From Flavobacteriales bacterium (GTDB lineage: Bacteria > Bacteroidota > Bacteroidia > Flavobacteriales_F > PHOS-HE28): 64,000 nucleotides of DNA. Positions 40,165-48,390 of the stretch are shown here, in pieces. The notes under the pieces were generated by a model. It was not told the origin of the DNA. It worked only from the letters and a program-made list of their open reading frames with translations, and made no database searches. The position numbers were made by a program, and so were the translations under genes. Within the stretch, counting starts at the first letter, position 1; the number at the start of each line of letters is the position of its first letter. The stretch covers positions 1 through 64,000 of the forward strand of contig JABWBQ010000008.1 in assembly GCA_013360395.1 (NCBI GenBank). Reading direction: 5' to 3'.

Positions 40165-43029
40165 CTACACCACGATGTTCACGATGCGCCGGGGCACCAC
40201 GATCACCTTCTTCGGGGCCTTGCCGTCCAGCCGGGCCAGCACCTCGGGGTCGGCCAGCACCTGCGCCTCCACCTCATCCTTGCTCAGGCCGATGGGGAGC
40301 GCCAGTTGCAGGCGCGTCTTCCCGTTGAAGCTGATCGGATAGCTGAAGCTGTCCTCCACAAGGTGTTCGGCCTCCCACGTCGGCCAGGGTGCATCGGCGA
40401 TGCCCTCCCGGTGACCCAGCTTCTCCCACAATTCCTCGGCGATGTGCGGTGCGAAAGGCGAAAGGGCGATGGTGAGCGGCTCCAGCACCGCGCGCTTGTT
40501 GCACTTCAGCGTGTGCAGTTCGTTCACCGCGATCATGAACTGCGACACGCATGTGTTGAAGCTCATCTTCGGGATGTCCTCGGTCACCTTCTTCAACGTG
40601 GCGTGCAATACCTTCAATTCAGCCTTGGTCGCTGCATCGTCGCTCACGTGTATCGGGTCGCCCCCGCCCGCCTTCGCTGAAGCTACGGCGGACTCGTGGG
40701 TCGACGGTACAGATTGATCTGGGCCGGCACCTGCGTGGAAGAGGTTCCAGAACTTCCGCAGGAAACGGAAGGTGCCTTCGATGCCGTGGGTGTCCCACGG
40801 CTTGCTCTGCTCCAAGGGGCCCAGGAACATCTCGTAGAGCCGCAGTGTGTCGGCCCCGTACTTGGCGATGATGTCGTCCGGGTTCACCACGTTGAACTTG
40901 GACTTGGACATCTTCTCGACCACGGGTTTCAGTTCGATGACCGGAGCGTCCAGGTAATAGTCGCGGAAAGCGGAAATGGAACGCGTTCTATTCGCTCCCT
41001 CTTCGTTGATCCAATATCTGCCATCGCGGAAGGTGACATGGTCCACCGGATAGTTACGCTCGAAGGCCCCTTCCACTTTGTTGTTCAGTGCCAGAAGGCG
41101 ATAATGTTCCTCGCCGTTCCTGGATGATGCCAGAACATTCGCCATCATGCTCATCCCCTGGACCATCCCCTGGTTCACCAGCTTCTTGACCGGCTCGTCG
41201 AAGGGCACCAGGCCGAGGTCATGGAGGAACTTGGTCCAGAAGCGGAAGTAGAGCAGGTGGCCGGTGGCGTGCTCGCTGCCGCCGATGTACAGGTCCACTT
41301 GGCCCCAATGGTCGATGGCTTCCTTGGCCACGAAGCGCTCTGCGTTGTGCGGGTCCATGTACCGCAGGAAGTACCAACTGCTGCCGGCCCAGCCGGGCAT
41401 GGTGGTGGTCTCCAGCGGATGGCCCTCGTAGGCCCAGTTCTTGGCACGGGCCAGCGGCGGTTCGCCGCTCTCGGTGGGCAGGAATTTGTCCACCTCCGGC
41501 AGCACCAGCGGCAGCGCGCTTTCCGGCAGGGGGTAGGGGATGTCGTCCTTGTAATAGATGGGGATCGGTTCGCCCCAGTAGCGTTGGCGGCCGAAGGCGG
41601 CATCGCGCAGGCGGAAGTTCACCTTGCCCGTGCCGGCACCGATCCGCTCCAACTCTTCAATGGCGCGGGTGATCGCCTGTGGCACCTTCAGACCCTTGAG
41701 GAAGCCTTCGCTGCAGATGGTGGCGTCCTTGCGCTCATCGGCCTCCTTGTCGATGTCGGCGCCTTCCGTGACCGCGATGATGGGCAGGCCGAAATGTTTG
41801 GCGAAGCGCCAGTCGCGCTGGTCGCCGCCGGGCACGGCCATCACCGCGCCGGTGCCGTAGCCGCCCAGCACGTAATCGCCCACCCACACGGGGATGTCGG
41901 CCCCGGTGAAGGGATGCTTGGCGTAGCTGCCGGTGAAGACGCCGCTCACCTTGTCCACCTCGGCCTGGCGCTCGCGCTCGCTACGGTTCTTGGCCGTGGC
42001 CACATAGGCCTCCACCTCGGCGCGCCGATCGGGTGTGGTGAACTTGGGAACGAGCACATGCTCCGGCGCCAGCGTGAGGAAGCTGACCCCGAAGAGCGTA
42101 TCGGGCCGGGTGGTGAAGACCTCGATGAAGTCGTCGCCGAGGGGGAAGCGCACGGTGGCGCCTTCGCTCCTCCCGATCCAGTTGCGCTGCGCCTCCTTGA
42201 TGCTCTCGCTCCAGTCAAGGCCGTCCAGGCCGTCGAGCAGGCGCTGGGCGTAGGCGGTGATGCGCAGGCTCCATTGCGGCATGCGCTTGCGCTCCACGGG
42301 ATGGCCGCCGCGCTCGCTCACGCCGTCCTTCACTTCATCGTTGGCCAGCACGGTGCCCAGGGCCGGGCACCAGTTCACCCACGCATCGCTGAGGTAGGCC
42401 AGGCGGAAGTGCTGCAGCACCATTTGCCTGGTGCGCTCGTCGAAGCCCTTCCATTCGTCCGCGGTGAAGGGGCCGATGAACTCCTCGGTGTCGCCCGTCA
42501 GCACGTCGGCATCCTGGCCCTGGCAGCCCTGCCGCTCGAAGCGGGCCACCAGTTCGGCGATGGGCCGGGCCTTGTCGGCGCGCGGGTCGTACCAGCTGTT
42601 GAAGAGCTGCAGGAAGATCCACTGGGTCCACTTGTAGAAGGCGGGGTCGCTGGTGCGCACCTCGCGGTCCCAGTCGAAGCTGAAGCCGATGGCATCGAGC
42701 TGTTGGCGGTAGCGTGCGGCGTTCTCCTCGGTGGTCTTGGCGGGATGCTGTCCCGTTTGGATGGCGTACTGCTCGGCGGGCAGGCCGAAGCTGTCGTAGC
42801 CCATGGGGTGTAGCACGTTGAAGCCGCGATGGCGCATGTGGCGGGCCACGATGTCGCTGGCGATGTAGCCCAGCGGATGGCCCACGTGCAGGCCGGCGCC
42901 GCTGGGGTAGGGGAACATGTCCAGCACGTAGTACTTGGGCCGGGCGGGGTCCCGTTCCACGCGGTAGGTGCCGCGCTTGCGCCACTGCTCCCGCCACTTC
43001 CGCTCGATGTCCGTGTGCTCGTAGGCCAT
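40165..43029 (-). CDS. leuS: Leucine-tRNA ligase
   Basis: Charges tRNA-Leu. The 954-residue class Ia synthetase has the HIGH-like motif H48-V-G-H51 in GAGLHVGHPLGYIASDI, an editing (CP1) domain, and KMSKSKFNVV before the anticodon-binding domain. At residues about 775-795, between the KMSKS-containing core and the C-terminal helices, lies an Ala/Ser/Gly-rich stretch encoded by a palindromic repeat (see the repeat at 40668-40691). The reading frame is kept. ATG 43029 is preceded at 18 nt by TACTTTCG (43048-43055) and is divergent from ftsX. Confidence 0.95.
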   Translation of the reverse strand: MAYEHTDIERKWREQWRKRGTYRVERDPARPKYYVLDMFPYPSGAGLHVGHPLGYIASDIVARHMRHRGFNVLHPMGYDSFGLPAEQYAIQTGQHPAKTTEENAARYRQQLDAIGFSFDWDREVRTSDPAFYKWTQWIFLQLFNSWYDPRADKARPIAELVARFERQGCQGQDADVLTGDTEEFIGPFTADEWKGFDERTRQMVLQHFRLAYLSDAWVNWCPALGTVLANDEVKDGVSERGGHPVERKRMPQWSLRITAYAQRLLDGLDGLDWSESIKEAQRNWIGRSEGATVRFPLGDDFIEVFTTRPDTLFGVSFLTLAPEHVLVPKFTTPDRRAEVEAYVATAKNRSERERQAEVDKVSGVFTGSYAKHPFTGADIPVWVGDYVLGGYGTGAVMAVPGGDQRDWRFAKHFGLPIIAVTEGADIDKEADERKDATICSEGFLKGLKVPQAITRAIEELERIGAGTGKVNFRLRDAAFGRQRYWGEPIPIYYKDDIPYPLPESALPLVLPEVDKFLPTESGEPPLARAKNWAYEGHPLETTTMPGWAGSSWYFLRYMDPHNAERFVAKEAIDHWGQVDLYIGGSEHATGHLLYFRFWTKFLHDLGLVPFDEPVKKLVNQGMVQGMSMMANVLASSRNGEEHYRLLALNNKVEGAFERNYPVDHVTFRDGRYWINEEGANRTRSISAFRDYYLDAPVIELKPVVEKMSKSKFNVVNPDDIIAKYGADTLRLYEMFLGPLEQSKPWDTHGIEGTFRFLRKFWNLFHAGAGPDQSVPSTHESAVASAKAGGGDPIHVSDDAATKAELKVLHATLKKVTEDIPKMSFNTCVSQFMIAVNELHTLKCNKRAVLEPLTIALSPFAPHIAEELWEKLGHREGIADAPWPTWEAEHLVEDSFSYPISFNGKTRLQLALPIGLSKDEVEAQVLADPEVLARLDGKAPKKVIVVPRRIVNIVV
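40668..40691. repeat. Palindromic REP-like repeat inside leuS
   Basis: A 24-nt imperfect palindrome (CCGC/GCGG outer arms, CTTC/GAAG around AGC inner hairpin) within the leuS coding sequence. Read in the leuS frame it encodes Ala-Val-Ala-Ser-Ala-Lys-Ala. The sequence type, CGCCTTCGCTGAAGCTACGG, resembles an intergenic repeat I remember from many Bacteroidota genomes. Confidence 0.6.
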
Positions 43030-43047
43030 GTCCTCGGGTTCGCTGCG

Positions 43048-43055
43048 CGAAAGTA
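43048..43055 (-). promoter_or_regulatory. -7 box TACTTTCG of leuS
   Basis: Minus strand, 18 nt before ATG 43029; it lies 19 bp from the divergent ftsX box. Confidence 0.45.
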
Positions 43056-43074
43056 GCGGACCGGCCGCGGCGGG

Positions 43075-43082
43075 TATCTTCG
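43075..43082 (+). promoter_or_regulatory. -7 box TATCTTCG of ftsX
   Basis: It ends 5 nt before ATG 43088 and probably drives the ftsX-DUF3098-uppP-truB run. Confidence 0.55.
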
Positions 43083-43087
43083 CGGCC

Positions 43088-43963
43088 ATGGCCATGGAGC
43101 GACCCTACCGGCGCCGCACGCGCACGGCCACGGTGGGCACGGTGGTGGGCATCGCGCTGGTGCTGTTCATGCTGGGGGTGCTGGGTTTCCTGGTGCTGAA
43201 CGCGCGCGCGCTGGACCGCTACTTCAAGGAGCATGTGCGGGTGGATGTGTTCCTGAAGCGGGGCCTGAAGGAGACCGACGTGATGCAGTTCCGCAAGGCG
43301 CTGGACACCGAGCCGTGGGTGCTGGAGACACGCTACGTGACGGCCGATGAGGCGGCCGAACGGCTGAAGCAGGACCTGGGCGAGGACTTCCTGGGGGTGC
43401 TGGGCAGCAACCCGCTGCTGGCGAGCATAGAACTGCGGCTGGCGGCCACGCACGCCCATCCGGACAGTGTGCAATGGGTGGTGGAGCACCTGCAGCAGGA
43501 CCCGCGCACGCACGAGGTGGCCTACAACGCGGCGGTGGTGCGCAACATCCAGGCGAACATGGGCAAGCTGGGACTGGCCGTGCTGGGCTTCAGCATCCTG
43601 CTGCTGATCATCGCCGTGGCGTTGATCAACAACACCATCCGGCTGGCGGTGTACAGCCAGCGCTTCCTGATCCGCACCATGCACCTGGTGGGTGCCACGC
43701 GGTGGTTCATCCAGCGGCCCTTCCTGGGGCAGAGCCTCTGGCAGGGTGTGCTCAGCGCGGTGTTGGCCATCGGCCTGCTGGTGCTCACCCTGCGCCTGGC
43801 CCTGCGCGCGGTGCCCGACCTGCTGGCCTTCACCGACGCCCCCACCCTGGCCCTGCTCTTCGCGGCCGTGCTGCTGCTGGGCCTGTTGATCTCCCTGGCC
43901 AGCACCTGGTTCGCCGTGCGGCGCTACCTTCGCATGTCCGCCGAGGACGTACACTGGAGCTGA
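43088..43963 (+). CDS. ftsX: Cell division protein FtsX-like permease
   Basis: A 291-residue membrane protein of the FtsX family. A basic cytoplasmic N-terminus (RPYRRRTRTATVGTVV) leads into TM1 (about residues 18-38). An extracytoplasmic domain of about 125 residues follows (KEHVRVDVFLKRGLKETDV; LLASIELRLAATHA), then three C-terminal spans with R-T-M-H-L-V-G-A-T-R-W-F-I-Q-R-P-F. With FtsE it transmits ATP-driven signals to peptidoglycan hydrolases at the septum; ftsE is not adjacent. It heads the ftsX-DUF3098-uppP-truB gene order typical of Bacteroidota. ATG 43094 is an alternative start. Confidence 0.9.
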   Translation: MAMERPYRRRTRTATVGTVVGIALVLFMLGVLGFLVLNARALDRYFKEHVRVDVFLKRGLKETDVMQFRKALDTEPWVLETRYVTADEAAERLKQDLGEDFLGVLGSNPLLASIELRLAATHAHPDSVQWVVEHLQQDPRTHEVAYNAAVVRNIQANMGKLGLAVLGFSILLLIIAVALINNTIRLAVYSQRFLIRTMHLVGATRWFIQRPFLGQSLWQGVLSAVLAIGLLVLTLRLALRAVPDLLAFTDAPTLALLFAAVLLLGLLISLASTWFAVRRYLRMSAEDVHWS

Positions 43964-43976
43964 ACCCCCGACCCGC

Positions 43977-44216
43977 ATGGCCGCGCACGACGACAACGAG
44001 ATGCCCTTCACCCGCGTGAACTACCGCCTGCTGCTGGTCGGCCTGGGCATCGTGGTGCTCGGTTTCATCCTGATGGCCGGCGGGGGCACGGGCGACCCCG
44101 AGGCGTTCGACGCAGCGGCCATCTTCAGCGCACGCCGCATCACCCTGGCCCCCTTGGTGGCCCTGGCCGGCTACCTCTTCATCTTCTACGCCATCCTGAA
44201 GCGCCCGGCGCGCTAG
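43977..44216 (+). CDS. DUF3098 family small membrane protein
   Basis: A 79-residue protein with two transmembrane helices (about residues 18-36 and 55-74). The signature is Y-R-L-L-L-V-G-L-G-I-V-V-L-G-F-I-L-M-A-G-G-G followed by the F-S-A-R-R-I-T-L-A-P loop. It is nearly always found between ftsX and uppP in Bacteroidota; function unknown. It starts 13 bp after ftsX and ends 9 bp before uppP, so co-transcription is likely. Confidence 0.88.
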   Translation: MAAHDDNEMPFTRVNYRLLLVGLGIVVLGFILMAGGGTGDPEAFDAAAIFSARRITLAPLVALAGYLFIFYAILKRPAR

Positions 44217-44225
44217 TCGGCGGCC

Positions 44226-45020
44226 ATGGGCATCCTGGAGGCCATCGTGCTGGCCATCATCGAGGGCCTCACGGAGTTCCTGCCCGTGAGCAGCACCGGC
44301 CACATGATCATCGGCTCCACGCTGATGGGCATCGCCCACGACGACTTCGTGAAGTTGTTCACCGTGGCCATCCAGTTCGGGGCCATCCTCAGCGTCGTGG
44401 TCCTCTACTGGAAGCGCTTCCTGGTGGGCATCGACCTGTACCTGAAGCTGCTGGCGGGTTTCCTGCCGGCGGTGGCGATGGGCCTGCTGTTCAAGGACCA
44501 CATCGATGCGCTGCTGGAGAACGTCACCGTCGTGGCCCTGGCGCTGCTGGTCGGCGGGGTGGTGTTCCTGTTCATCGACCGTTGGGCGCCCGGGGGCCGG
44601 GACAGCGACGGGGGGACGGTGACCTACCGGCAGGCCCTGCTCATCGGGTGCTTTCAATGCCTGGCCATGGTGCCCGGGGTGAGCCGTTCGGCGGCCACCC
44701 TCATCGGCGGCATGGCCCAGGGCCTGAGCCGCAGGCACGCGGCCGAGTTCAGCTTCCTGCTGGCGGTGCCCACCATGTTCGCGGCGACCGTCAAGAGCCT
44801 CTACGACTACTTGGGCGACGGCGGCGCCTTCACCAGTGCCCACATGCGCCTGTTCGCCATCGGCAACGTGGTGGCCTTCGTGGTGGCGCTGCTGGCCATC
44901 AAGGCCTTCATCGCCTACCTGCAACGCCATGGGCTGGCCGCCTTCGGCTGGTACCGCATCGCCCTGGGCGGCCTGCTCTTGCTGCTGCTGGCCCTGGGGC
45001 TGCCCCTGCAACTGGTGTGA
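44226..45020 (+). CDS. uppP: Undecaprenyl-diphosphatase (UppP/BacA)
   Basis: Dephosphorylates undecaprenyl pyrophosphate at the inner membrane to recycle the lipid carrier for peptidoglycan and surface glycans; overproduction gives bacitracin resistance in other bacteria. The 264-residue polytopic protein carries both family motifs: [14 protein letters not shown] near the N-terminus and the P-G-V-S-R-S-A-A-T motif at mid-protein. The second catalytic region is in the [13 protein letters not shown] helix. It lies 4 bp upstream of truB. Confidence 0.96.
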   Translation: MGILEAIVLAIIEGLTEFLPVSSTGHMIIGSTLMGIAHDDFVKLFTVAIQFGAILSVVVLYWKRFLVGIDLYLKLLAGFLPAVAMGLLFKDHIDALLENVTVVALALLVGGVVFLFIDRWAPGGRDSDGGTVTYRQALLIGCFQCLAMVPGVSRSAATLIGGMAQGLSRRHAAEFSFLLAVPTMFAATVKSLYDYLGDGGAFTSAHMRLFAIGNVVAFVVALLAIKAFIAYLQRHGLAAFGWYRIALGGLLLLLLALGLPLQLV

Positions 45021-45024
45021 GCCC

Positions 45025-45723
45025 ATGGCCGACCCGGGACCCATCGACCTGGAGGGCGGCGGCCTGCTGCTGGTGGACAAGCCGGTGGGTTGGACCAGCT
45101 TCGACGTGGTGGGCAAACTGCGCGGTGCCCTCAATTCCCTGGCCGGCCGCCGGGTGAAGGTGGGCCATGCCGGCACCCTGGACCCCCTGGCCAGCGGCCT
45201 GCTGGTGCTGGCCTACGGGCGGCGCACCAAGGACCTGCCCGGCCTCACGGGCCTGGACAAGACCTATGTGGGCACCCTCACCCTGGGGGAGGTGACCCCT
45301 TCGCAGGACGGCGAGACACCGGCGGTCGCGCACGGGCCTTGGGAGCACCTGGACCGCCGCGCCGTGGAGGCCGTGCTGCCGCGGTTCACCGGCGCATTGC
45401 TCCAACGCCCACCGCTGTACAGCGCCAAGCATCACAAGGGCGAGCGTGCCTACTTCCTGGCCCGCGACGGCCGGACCGCCGAGATGGAGCCGGTGCAGGT
45501 GAACGTGCACCACCTGGCCGTGCTGGACATGGACGGGCCGCGGGTCACCTTCACGGCCACCGTGGGTAAGGGCACTTATATCCGCACCCTGGCGCACGAC
45601 ATCGGGCAGGCCCTGGGCTGCGGCGCCTGGCTCAGCGCCCTGCGCCGCACGCGCATCGCCCAGCTGGACGTGGCGGACGCCCTGCCGCCGGCGGAACTGG
45701 CCCAGCGCATCGCGCCCCGGTGA
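45025..45723 (+). CDS. truB: tRNA pseudouridine(55) synthase
   Basis: Makes pseudouridine 55 in the T-loop of tRNAs. The 232-residue protein has the short TruB architecture without a PUA domain. Catalytic D53 is in KVGHAGTLDPLASGLL. Other family segments are LLVDKPVGWTSFDVV, LDKTYVGTLTLGEVT, QRPPLYSAKHHKGERAY and GKGTYIRTLAHDIG. Its ATG at 45025 follows the uppP stop by 4 bp. A 45796-45803 promoter box separates it from queA. Confidence 0.95.
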   Translation: MADPGPIDLEGGGLLLVDKPVGWTSFDVVGKLRGALNSLAGRRVKVGHAGTLDPLASGLLVLAYGRRTKDLPGLTGLDKTYVGTLTLGEVTPSQDGETPAVAHGPWEHLDRRAVEAVLPRFTGALLQRPPLYSAKHHKGERAYFLARDGRTAEMEPVQVNVHHLAVLDMDGPRVTFTATVGKGTYIRTLAHDIGQALGCGAWLSALRRTRIAQLDVADALPPAELAQRIAPR

Positions 45724-45795
45724 GGTGCCGGTCGGGTTATCAACAGCCTAAGTGTCTATCTCTCAGGGATTTTCACATTTCCTTAACGATCGCAT

Positions 45796-45803
45796 TATCT
45801 TCG
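45796..45803 (+). promoter_or_regulatory. -7 box TATCTTCG of queA
   Basis: It lies in an A+T-richer stretch, 44 nt before ATG 45848. Confidence 0.5.
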
Positions 45804-45847
45804 CCGCCCCTTCCACCGAACGACGGGCCCGTAAGCCACGCCAGACC

Positions 45848-46897
45848 ATGAAACTCACCGCATTCAAGTTCAACCTGCCCAAGGAGCAGATCGCCCTCTA
45901 CCCCACCAAGGACCGCGACGGCAGCAAGCTGATGGTGCTGCACCGCAAGGACGGCAAGATCGAGCACAAGAAGTTCAAGGATATCATCAACTACTTCGAC
46001 GAGGGCGACACCTTCATCCTGAACGACACCAAGGTGTTCCCCGCGCGCATGTGGGGCAACAAGGAGAAGACCGGGGCCAAGATCGAGGTGTTCATGCTGC
46101 GCGAACTGAACCGCGACAGCCTGCTGTGGGACGTGATCGTGGACCCGGCCCGCAAGATCCGCATCGGCAACAAGCTGTACTTCGGCAAGGACGATGAACT
46201 GGTGGCCGAGGTGATCGACAACACCACCAGCCGGGGGCGCACCCTGCGCTTCCTTTTCGACGGCACGTACGAGGAGTTCAAGCAGGCCATCACCGAGATG
46301 GGTGAGACGCCCCTGCCGCGCTACATCAAGCGCGACACCGAGCCCAGCGACGCCGAGCGCTACCAGACCATCTTTGCCCGCCACGAGGGCGCGGTGGCGG
46401 CGCCCACCGCCGGGCTTCATTTCAGCCGCGAGCTCATGAAGCGCATGGAGCTCAAGGGCATCCACTTCGCGCACATCACCCTGCACGTGGGCCTGGGCAC
46501 CTTCCGCCCCGTGGAGGTCGAGGACCTCACCAAGCACAAGATGGACAGCGAGCAGGCCATCATCACCCGCGAAGCGTGCGACGTGGTGAACCGGGCCAAG
46601 GATGCGCGCAAGAAGGTGTGCTGCGTGGGCACCACCACCATGCGGGCCATCGAGAGCAGCGTCAGCACCCAGAACCACCTGAAGCCCTTCAACGGCTGGA
46701 CCAACAAGTTCATCTTCCCGCCGTACGACTTCAGCATCGCCGACCGCATGATCACCAACTTCCACATGCCCGAGAGCACGCTGCTGATGCAGGTGGCCGC
46801 ATTCGGGGGCTACGACCATGTGTGGAACGCCTACAAGGTGGCCTTGAAGGAGAAGTACCGCTTCCTGAGCTACGGGGATGCGATGTTGATCATTTGA
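45848..46897 (+). CDS. queA: S-adenosylmethionine:tRNA ribosyltransferase-isomerase
   Basis: Transfers and isomerises the ribosyl of SAM onto 7-aminomethyl-7-deazaguanine in tRNA, giving epoxyqueuosine. The 349-residue protein is full length. Family segments include [22 protein letters not shown] at the start, [18 protein letters not shown], the [22 protein letters not shown]...[13 protein letters not shown] core, and [20 protein letters not shown] near the end. The start at 45848 matches the family; the upstream in-frame extension crosses the promoter. The 3' flank holds a large inverted repeat. Confidence 0.96.
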   Translation: MKLTAFKFNLPKEQIALYPTKDRDGSKLMVLHRKDGKIEHKKFKDIINYFDEGDTFILNDTKVFPARMWGNKEKTGAKIEVFMLRELNRDSLLWDVIVDPARKIRIGNKLYFGKDDELVAEVIDNTTSRGRTLRFLFDGTYEEFKQAITEMGETPLPRYIKRDTEPSDAERYQTIFARHEGAVAAPTAGLHFSRELMKRMELKGIHFAHITLHVGLGTFRPVEVEDLTKHKMDSEQAIITREACDVVNRAKDARKKVCCVGTTTMRAIESSVSTQNHLKPFNGWTNKFIFPPYDFSIADRMITNFHMPESTLLMQVAAFGGYDHVWNAYKVALKEKYRFLSYGDAMLII

Positions 46898-46910
46898 GGT
46901 CTTGTAGGGG

Positions 46911-46985
46911 GTTGCGTGTTGGCGTGTTACGCGTTGGCGTGTTACGCGTTGAGGAGCCCTAGCACGTAACACGCCAACACGCAAC
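46911..46985. repeat. Inverted repeat with internal 15-bp direct repeats after queA
   Basis: Two 21-nt arms (46911-46931 and 46965-46985) are perfect reverse complements around a 33-nt loop. The left arm and loop also contain an 18-nt unit (GTTGGCGTGTTACGCGTT) repeated at a 15-bp period (46918-46935 and 46933-46950). It lies 13 bp after the queA stop and 30 bp before ispD. It may act as a terminator or be a BIME/REP-like element. Confidence 0.7.
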
Positions 46986-47015
46986 ACGCGACCTGAGTTC
47001 GACATCCCTCGTGCC

Positions 47016-47684
47016 ATGGCGGTGAACAAGCATGCCATCATCGTCGCCGGCGGCTCCGGCAAACGCCTGGGTGGCCCGGTGCCCAAGCAGTTCCAGAGCG
47101 TGAAAGGACGTCCGCTGCTGATGTGGACCATCGAGGCCTTCCACCGCCACGACCCGGCCATGCCGTTGATCGTGGTGCTGCCCAGGGAGCACTTCGACAT
47201 CTGGAAGGCGCTGTGCATGGGGCATCGCTTCATCATCAAGCACGAGGTGGTGGCCGGTGGCGAACAGCGCTGGCACAGCGTGAAGGCCGGGCTGGAGAAG
47301 GTGCGGGGCGATGGGCTGGTGGCGGTGCACGATGGCGTGCGTCCCCTGGTGAGCACGGACCTGATCGCCCGCTGCTTCGATGCCGCCGATGCGCAGGCCG
47401 CTGCGATCCCCGTGGTGCCCGTGGTGCCCAGCATCCGGGAGACCACGGCGGAAGGCTCCTGTGCCTTGGACCGTTCGCGCCTGCTGGCCGTGCAAACGCC
47501 GCAATGCTTCCACACCGACCTGCTGCGCAAAGCCTTCGAGCAGCCCTACGACAGTGCCTTCACCGATGAAGCCACCTTGGTGGAGCGGCTCGGGGTGAAG
47601 GTGACGCTGGTGGAAGGCGAGGAGCACAACATCAAGGTGACAACGAGCGTGGATATGCGGGTGGCGGAGGTGCTGCTGGGGTAG
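47016..47684 (+). CDS. ispD: 2-C-methyl-D-erythritol 4-phosphate cytidylyltransferase (3' end replaced)
   Basis: Third step of the MEP pathway: CTP plus MEP gives CDP-ME. The 222-residue protein has the nucleotide loop A11-G-G-S-G-K-R17-L-G-G-P-V-P-K-Q, the HDGVRPLVS segment, and the C-terminal E-E-H-N-I-K-V-T-T-S-V-D-M-R-V-A-E typical of IspD. The final residues are odd in origin. The last coding stretch (47637-47668) is repeated at 48328-48359. The second copy continues in the same frame to its own stop, as if it were the former ispD end. The present C-terminus E-V-L-L-G therefore probably arrived with the PIN cassette. The catalytic domain is intact, so the enzyme should work. Confidence 0.93.
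   Translation: MAVNKHAIIVAGGSGKRLGGPVPKQFQSVKGRPLLMWTIEAFHRHDPAMPLIVVLPREHFDIWKALCMGHRFIIKHEVVAGGEQRWHSVKAGLEKVRGDGLVAVHDGVRPLVSTDLIARCFDAADAQAAAIPVVPVVPSIRETTAEGSCALDRSRLLAVQTPQCFHTDLLRKAFEQPYDSAFTDEATLVERLGVKVTLVEGEEHNIKVTTSVDMRVAEVLLG
47637..47668 (+). repeat. Direct repeat, left copy (within ispD)
   Basis: 32 nt, identical to 48328-48359 except for one A/G difference at the sixth position. The two copies are 691 bp apart and bracket the PIN toxin and its partner. Confidence 0.85.
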
Positions 47685-47699
47685 CGCCGGCTTTGCCTG

Positions 47700-47707
47700 T
47701 AACTTTG
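47700..47707 (+). promoter_or_regulatory. -7 box TAACTTTG of the PIN cassette
   Basis: An exact TAnnTTTG match, 15 nt after the ispD stop and 4 nt before the GTG start of the PIN gene. The cassette carries its own promoter. Confidence 0.6.
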
Positions 47708-47711
47708 AAAG

Positions 47712-48158
47712 GTGCGCATCTATCTGGACACGTCGGTATTGGGTGGCTGCTTCGACGAGGAATTCGAGGAGTGGTCCGTTCCATTGATGGAAGCGGTAAG
47801 GAGTGGGCGGTATAAGGCGGTGATCTCGGAGGTTACTGAAATGGAGCTTCGCTATGCCCCGGATAGTGTGAAGGGTCTCGTGCAAGCCATTCCGTCCAAA
47901 CAGATGGAGGTCCATGTGCTTTCGGAAGAGGCCAAGGAGCTGGCTGCGGCCTACATCAAGGAGAAGGTCGTGCCCCGCAAGTCCATGGCCGATACGCAGC
48001 ACATTGCGGTGGCCTCCATCGCTCGGGTCGACCTGCTGGTCAGTTGGAATTTCAAGCACATCGTCAACTACGATCGGATCCGCCTGTATAACGCCGTCAA
48101 CCTCAAGCTCGGATACCCTTTGCTGGAGATCCGCAGCCCCAGAGATCTGATCTCATGA
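47712..48158 (+). CDS. PIN-domain toxin-like ribonuclease
   Basis: A 148-residue PIN-domain protein. The first catalytic aspartate is in R-I-Y-L-D-T-S-V-L-G-G; others are in ISEVTEMELRYAP and in the K-S-M-A-D-T-Q-H-I-A-V-A helix, followed by R-V-D-L-L-V-S-W-N-F-K-H-I. PIN toxins cleave RNA and are blocked by a cognate antitoxin. The start is GTG at 47712, 4 nt after a -7 box. The next gene overlaps by ATGA. G+C content is clearly lower than in ispD and rlmN on either side, consistent with transfer. It sits between 32-bp direct repeats. Confidence 0.82.
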   Translation: MRIYLDTSVLGGCFDEEFEEWSVPLMEAVRSGRYKAVISEVTEMELRYAPDSVKGLVQAIPSKQMEVHVLSEEAKELAAAYIKEKVVPRKSMADTQHIAVASIARVDLLVSWNFKHIVNYDRIRLYNAVNLKLGYPLLEIRSPRDLIS

Positions 48159-48331
48159 AAAAGCGAACCAAACGATTCGATGCCGTGCTCATGGTCCGCG
48201 AGATCCGCGAAGCCATGTACCGCAAGGCGAACGACCCCGACTTCGAACCCAAGGAACTGGCCCGGATCAAGGCGAAGTGGTCCAAGCTACTGGCTGAGCA
48301 GGAGAAACCACGAACGAAGAACGCTGCGTGA
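48155..48331 (+). CDS. Small partner (putative antitoxin) of the PIN protein
   Basis: A 58-residue, strongly charged protein (K-R-T-K-R-F-D-A-V-L-M-V-R-E-I-R-E-A-M-Y, then a P-K-E-L-A-R-I-K-A-K-W-S-K-L-L helix). Short proteins beginning with this K-x-F-D-x-V-x-M-x-R-x-I-R pattern follow PIN genes of this type in other bacteria, as I recall. It starts by ATGA overlap with the PIN stop. Its own stop codon, TGA, lies within the right-hand direct repeat (48329-48331), so its C-terminus is set by former ispD sequence and may be shortened. Confidence 0.68.
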   Translation: MKKRTKRFDAVLMVREIREAMYRKANDPDFEPKELARIKAKWSKLLAEQEKPRTKNAA

Positions 48332-48375
48332 CGACGAGCGTGGATATGCGGGTGGCGGAATCTTTATTGACCTGA
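48328..48375 (+). pseudogene. Remnant of the original ispD 3' end
   Basis: The right copy of the 32-nt repeat (48328-48359) continues in the ispD frame for five more codons to a TGA at 48373-48375. It reads V-T-T-S-V-D-M-R-V-A-E-S-L-L-T. The matching end of the present ispD reads V-T-T-S-V-D-M-R-V-A-E-V-L-L-G. It has no start of its own and is best explained as the displaced C-terminal coding end of ispD. Confidence 0.75.
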
Positions 48376-48390
48376 AAAGCCGCCGAACGA

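Noticed and set aside
40600-40760. A frameshift or assembly error in leuS
   Set aside because: The frame is continuous on both sides and the odd stretch coincides with a palindromic repeat, so insertion explains it better.
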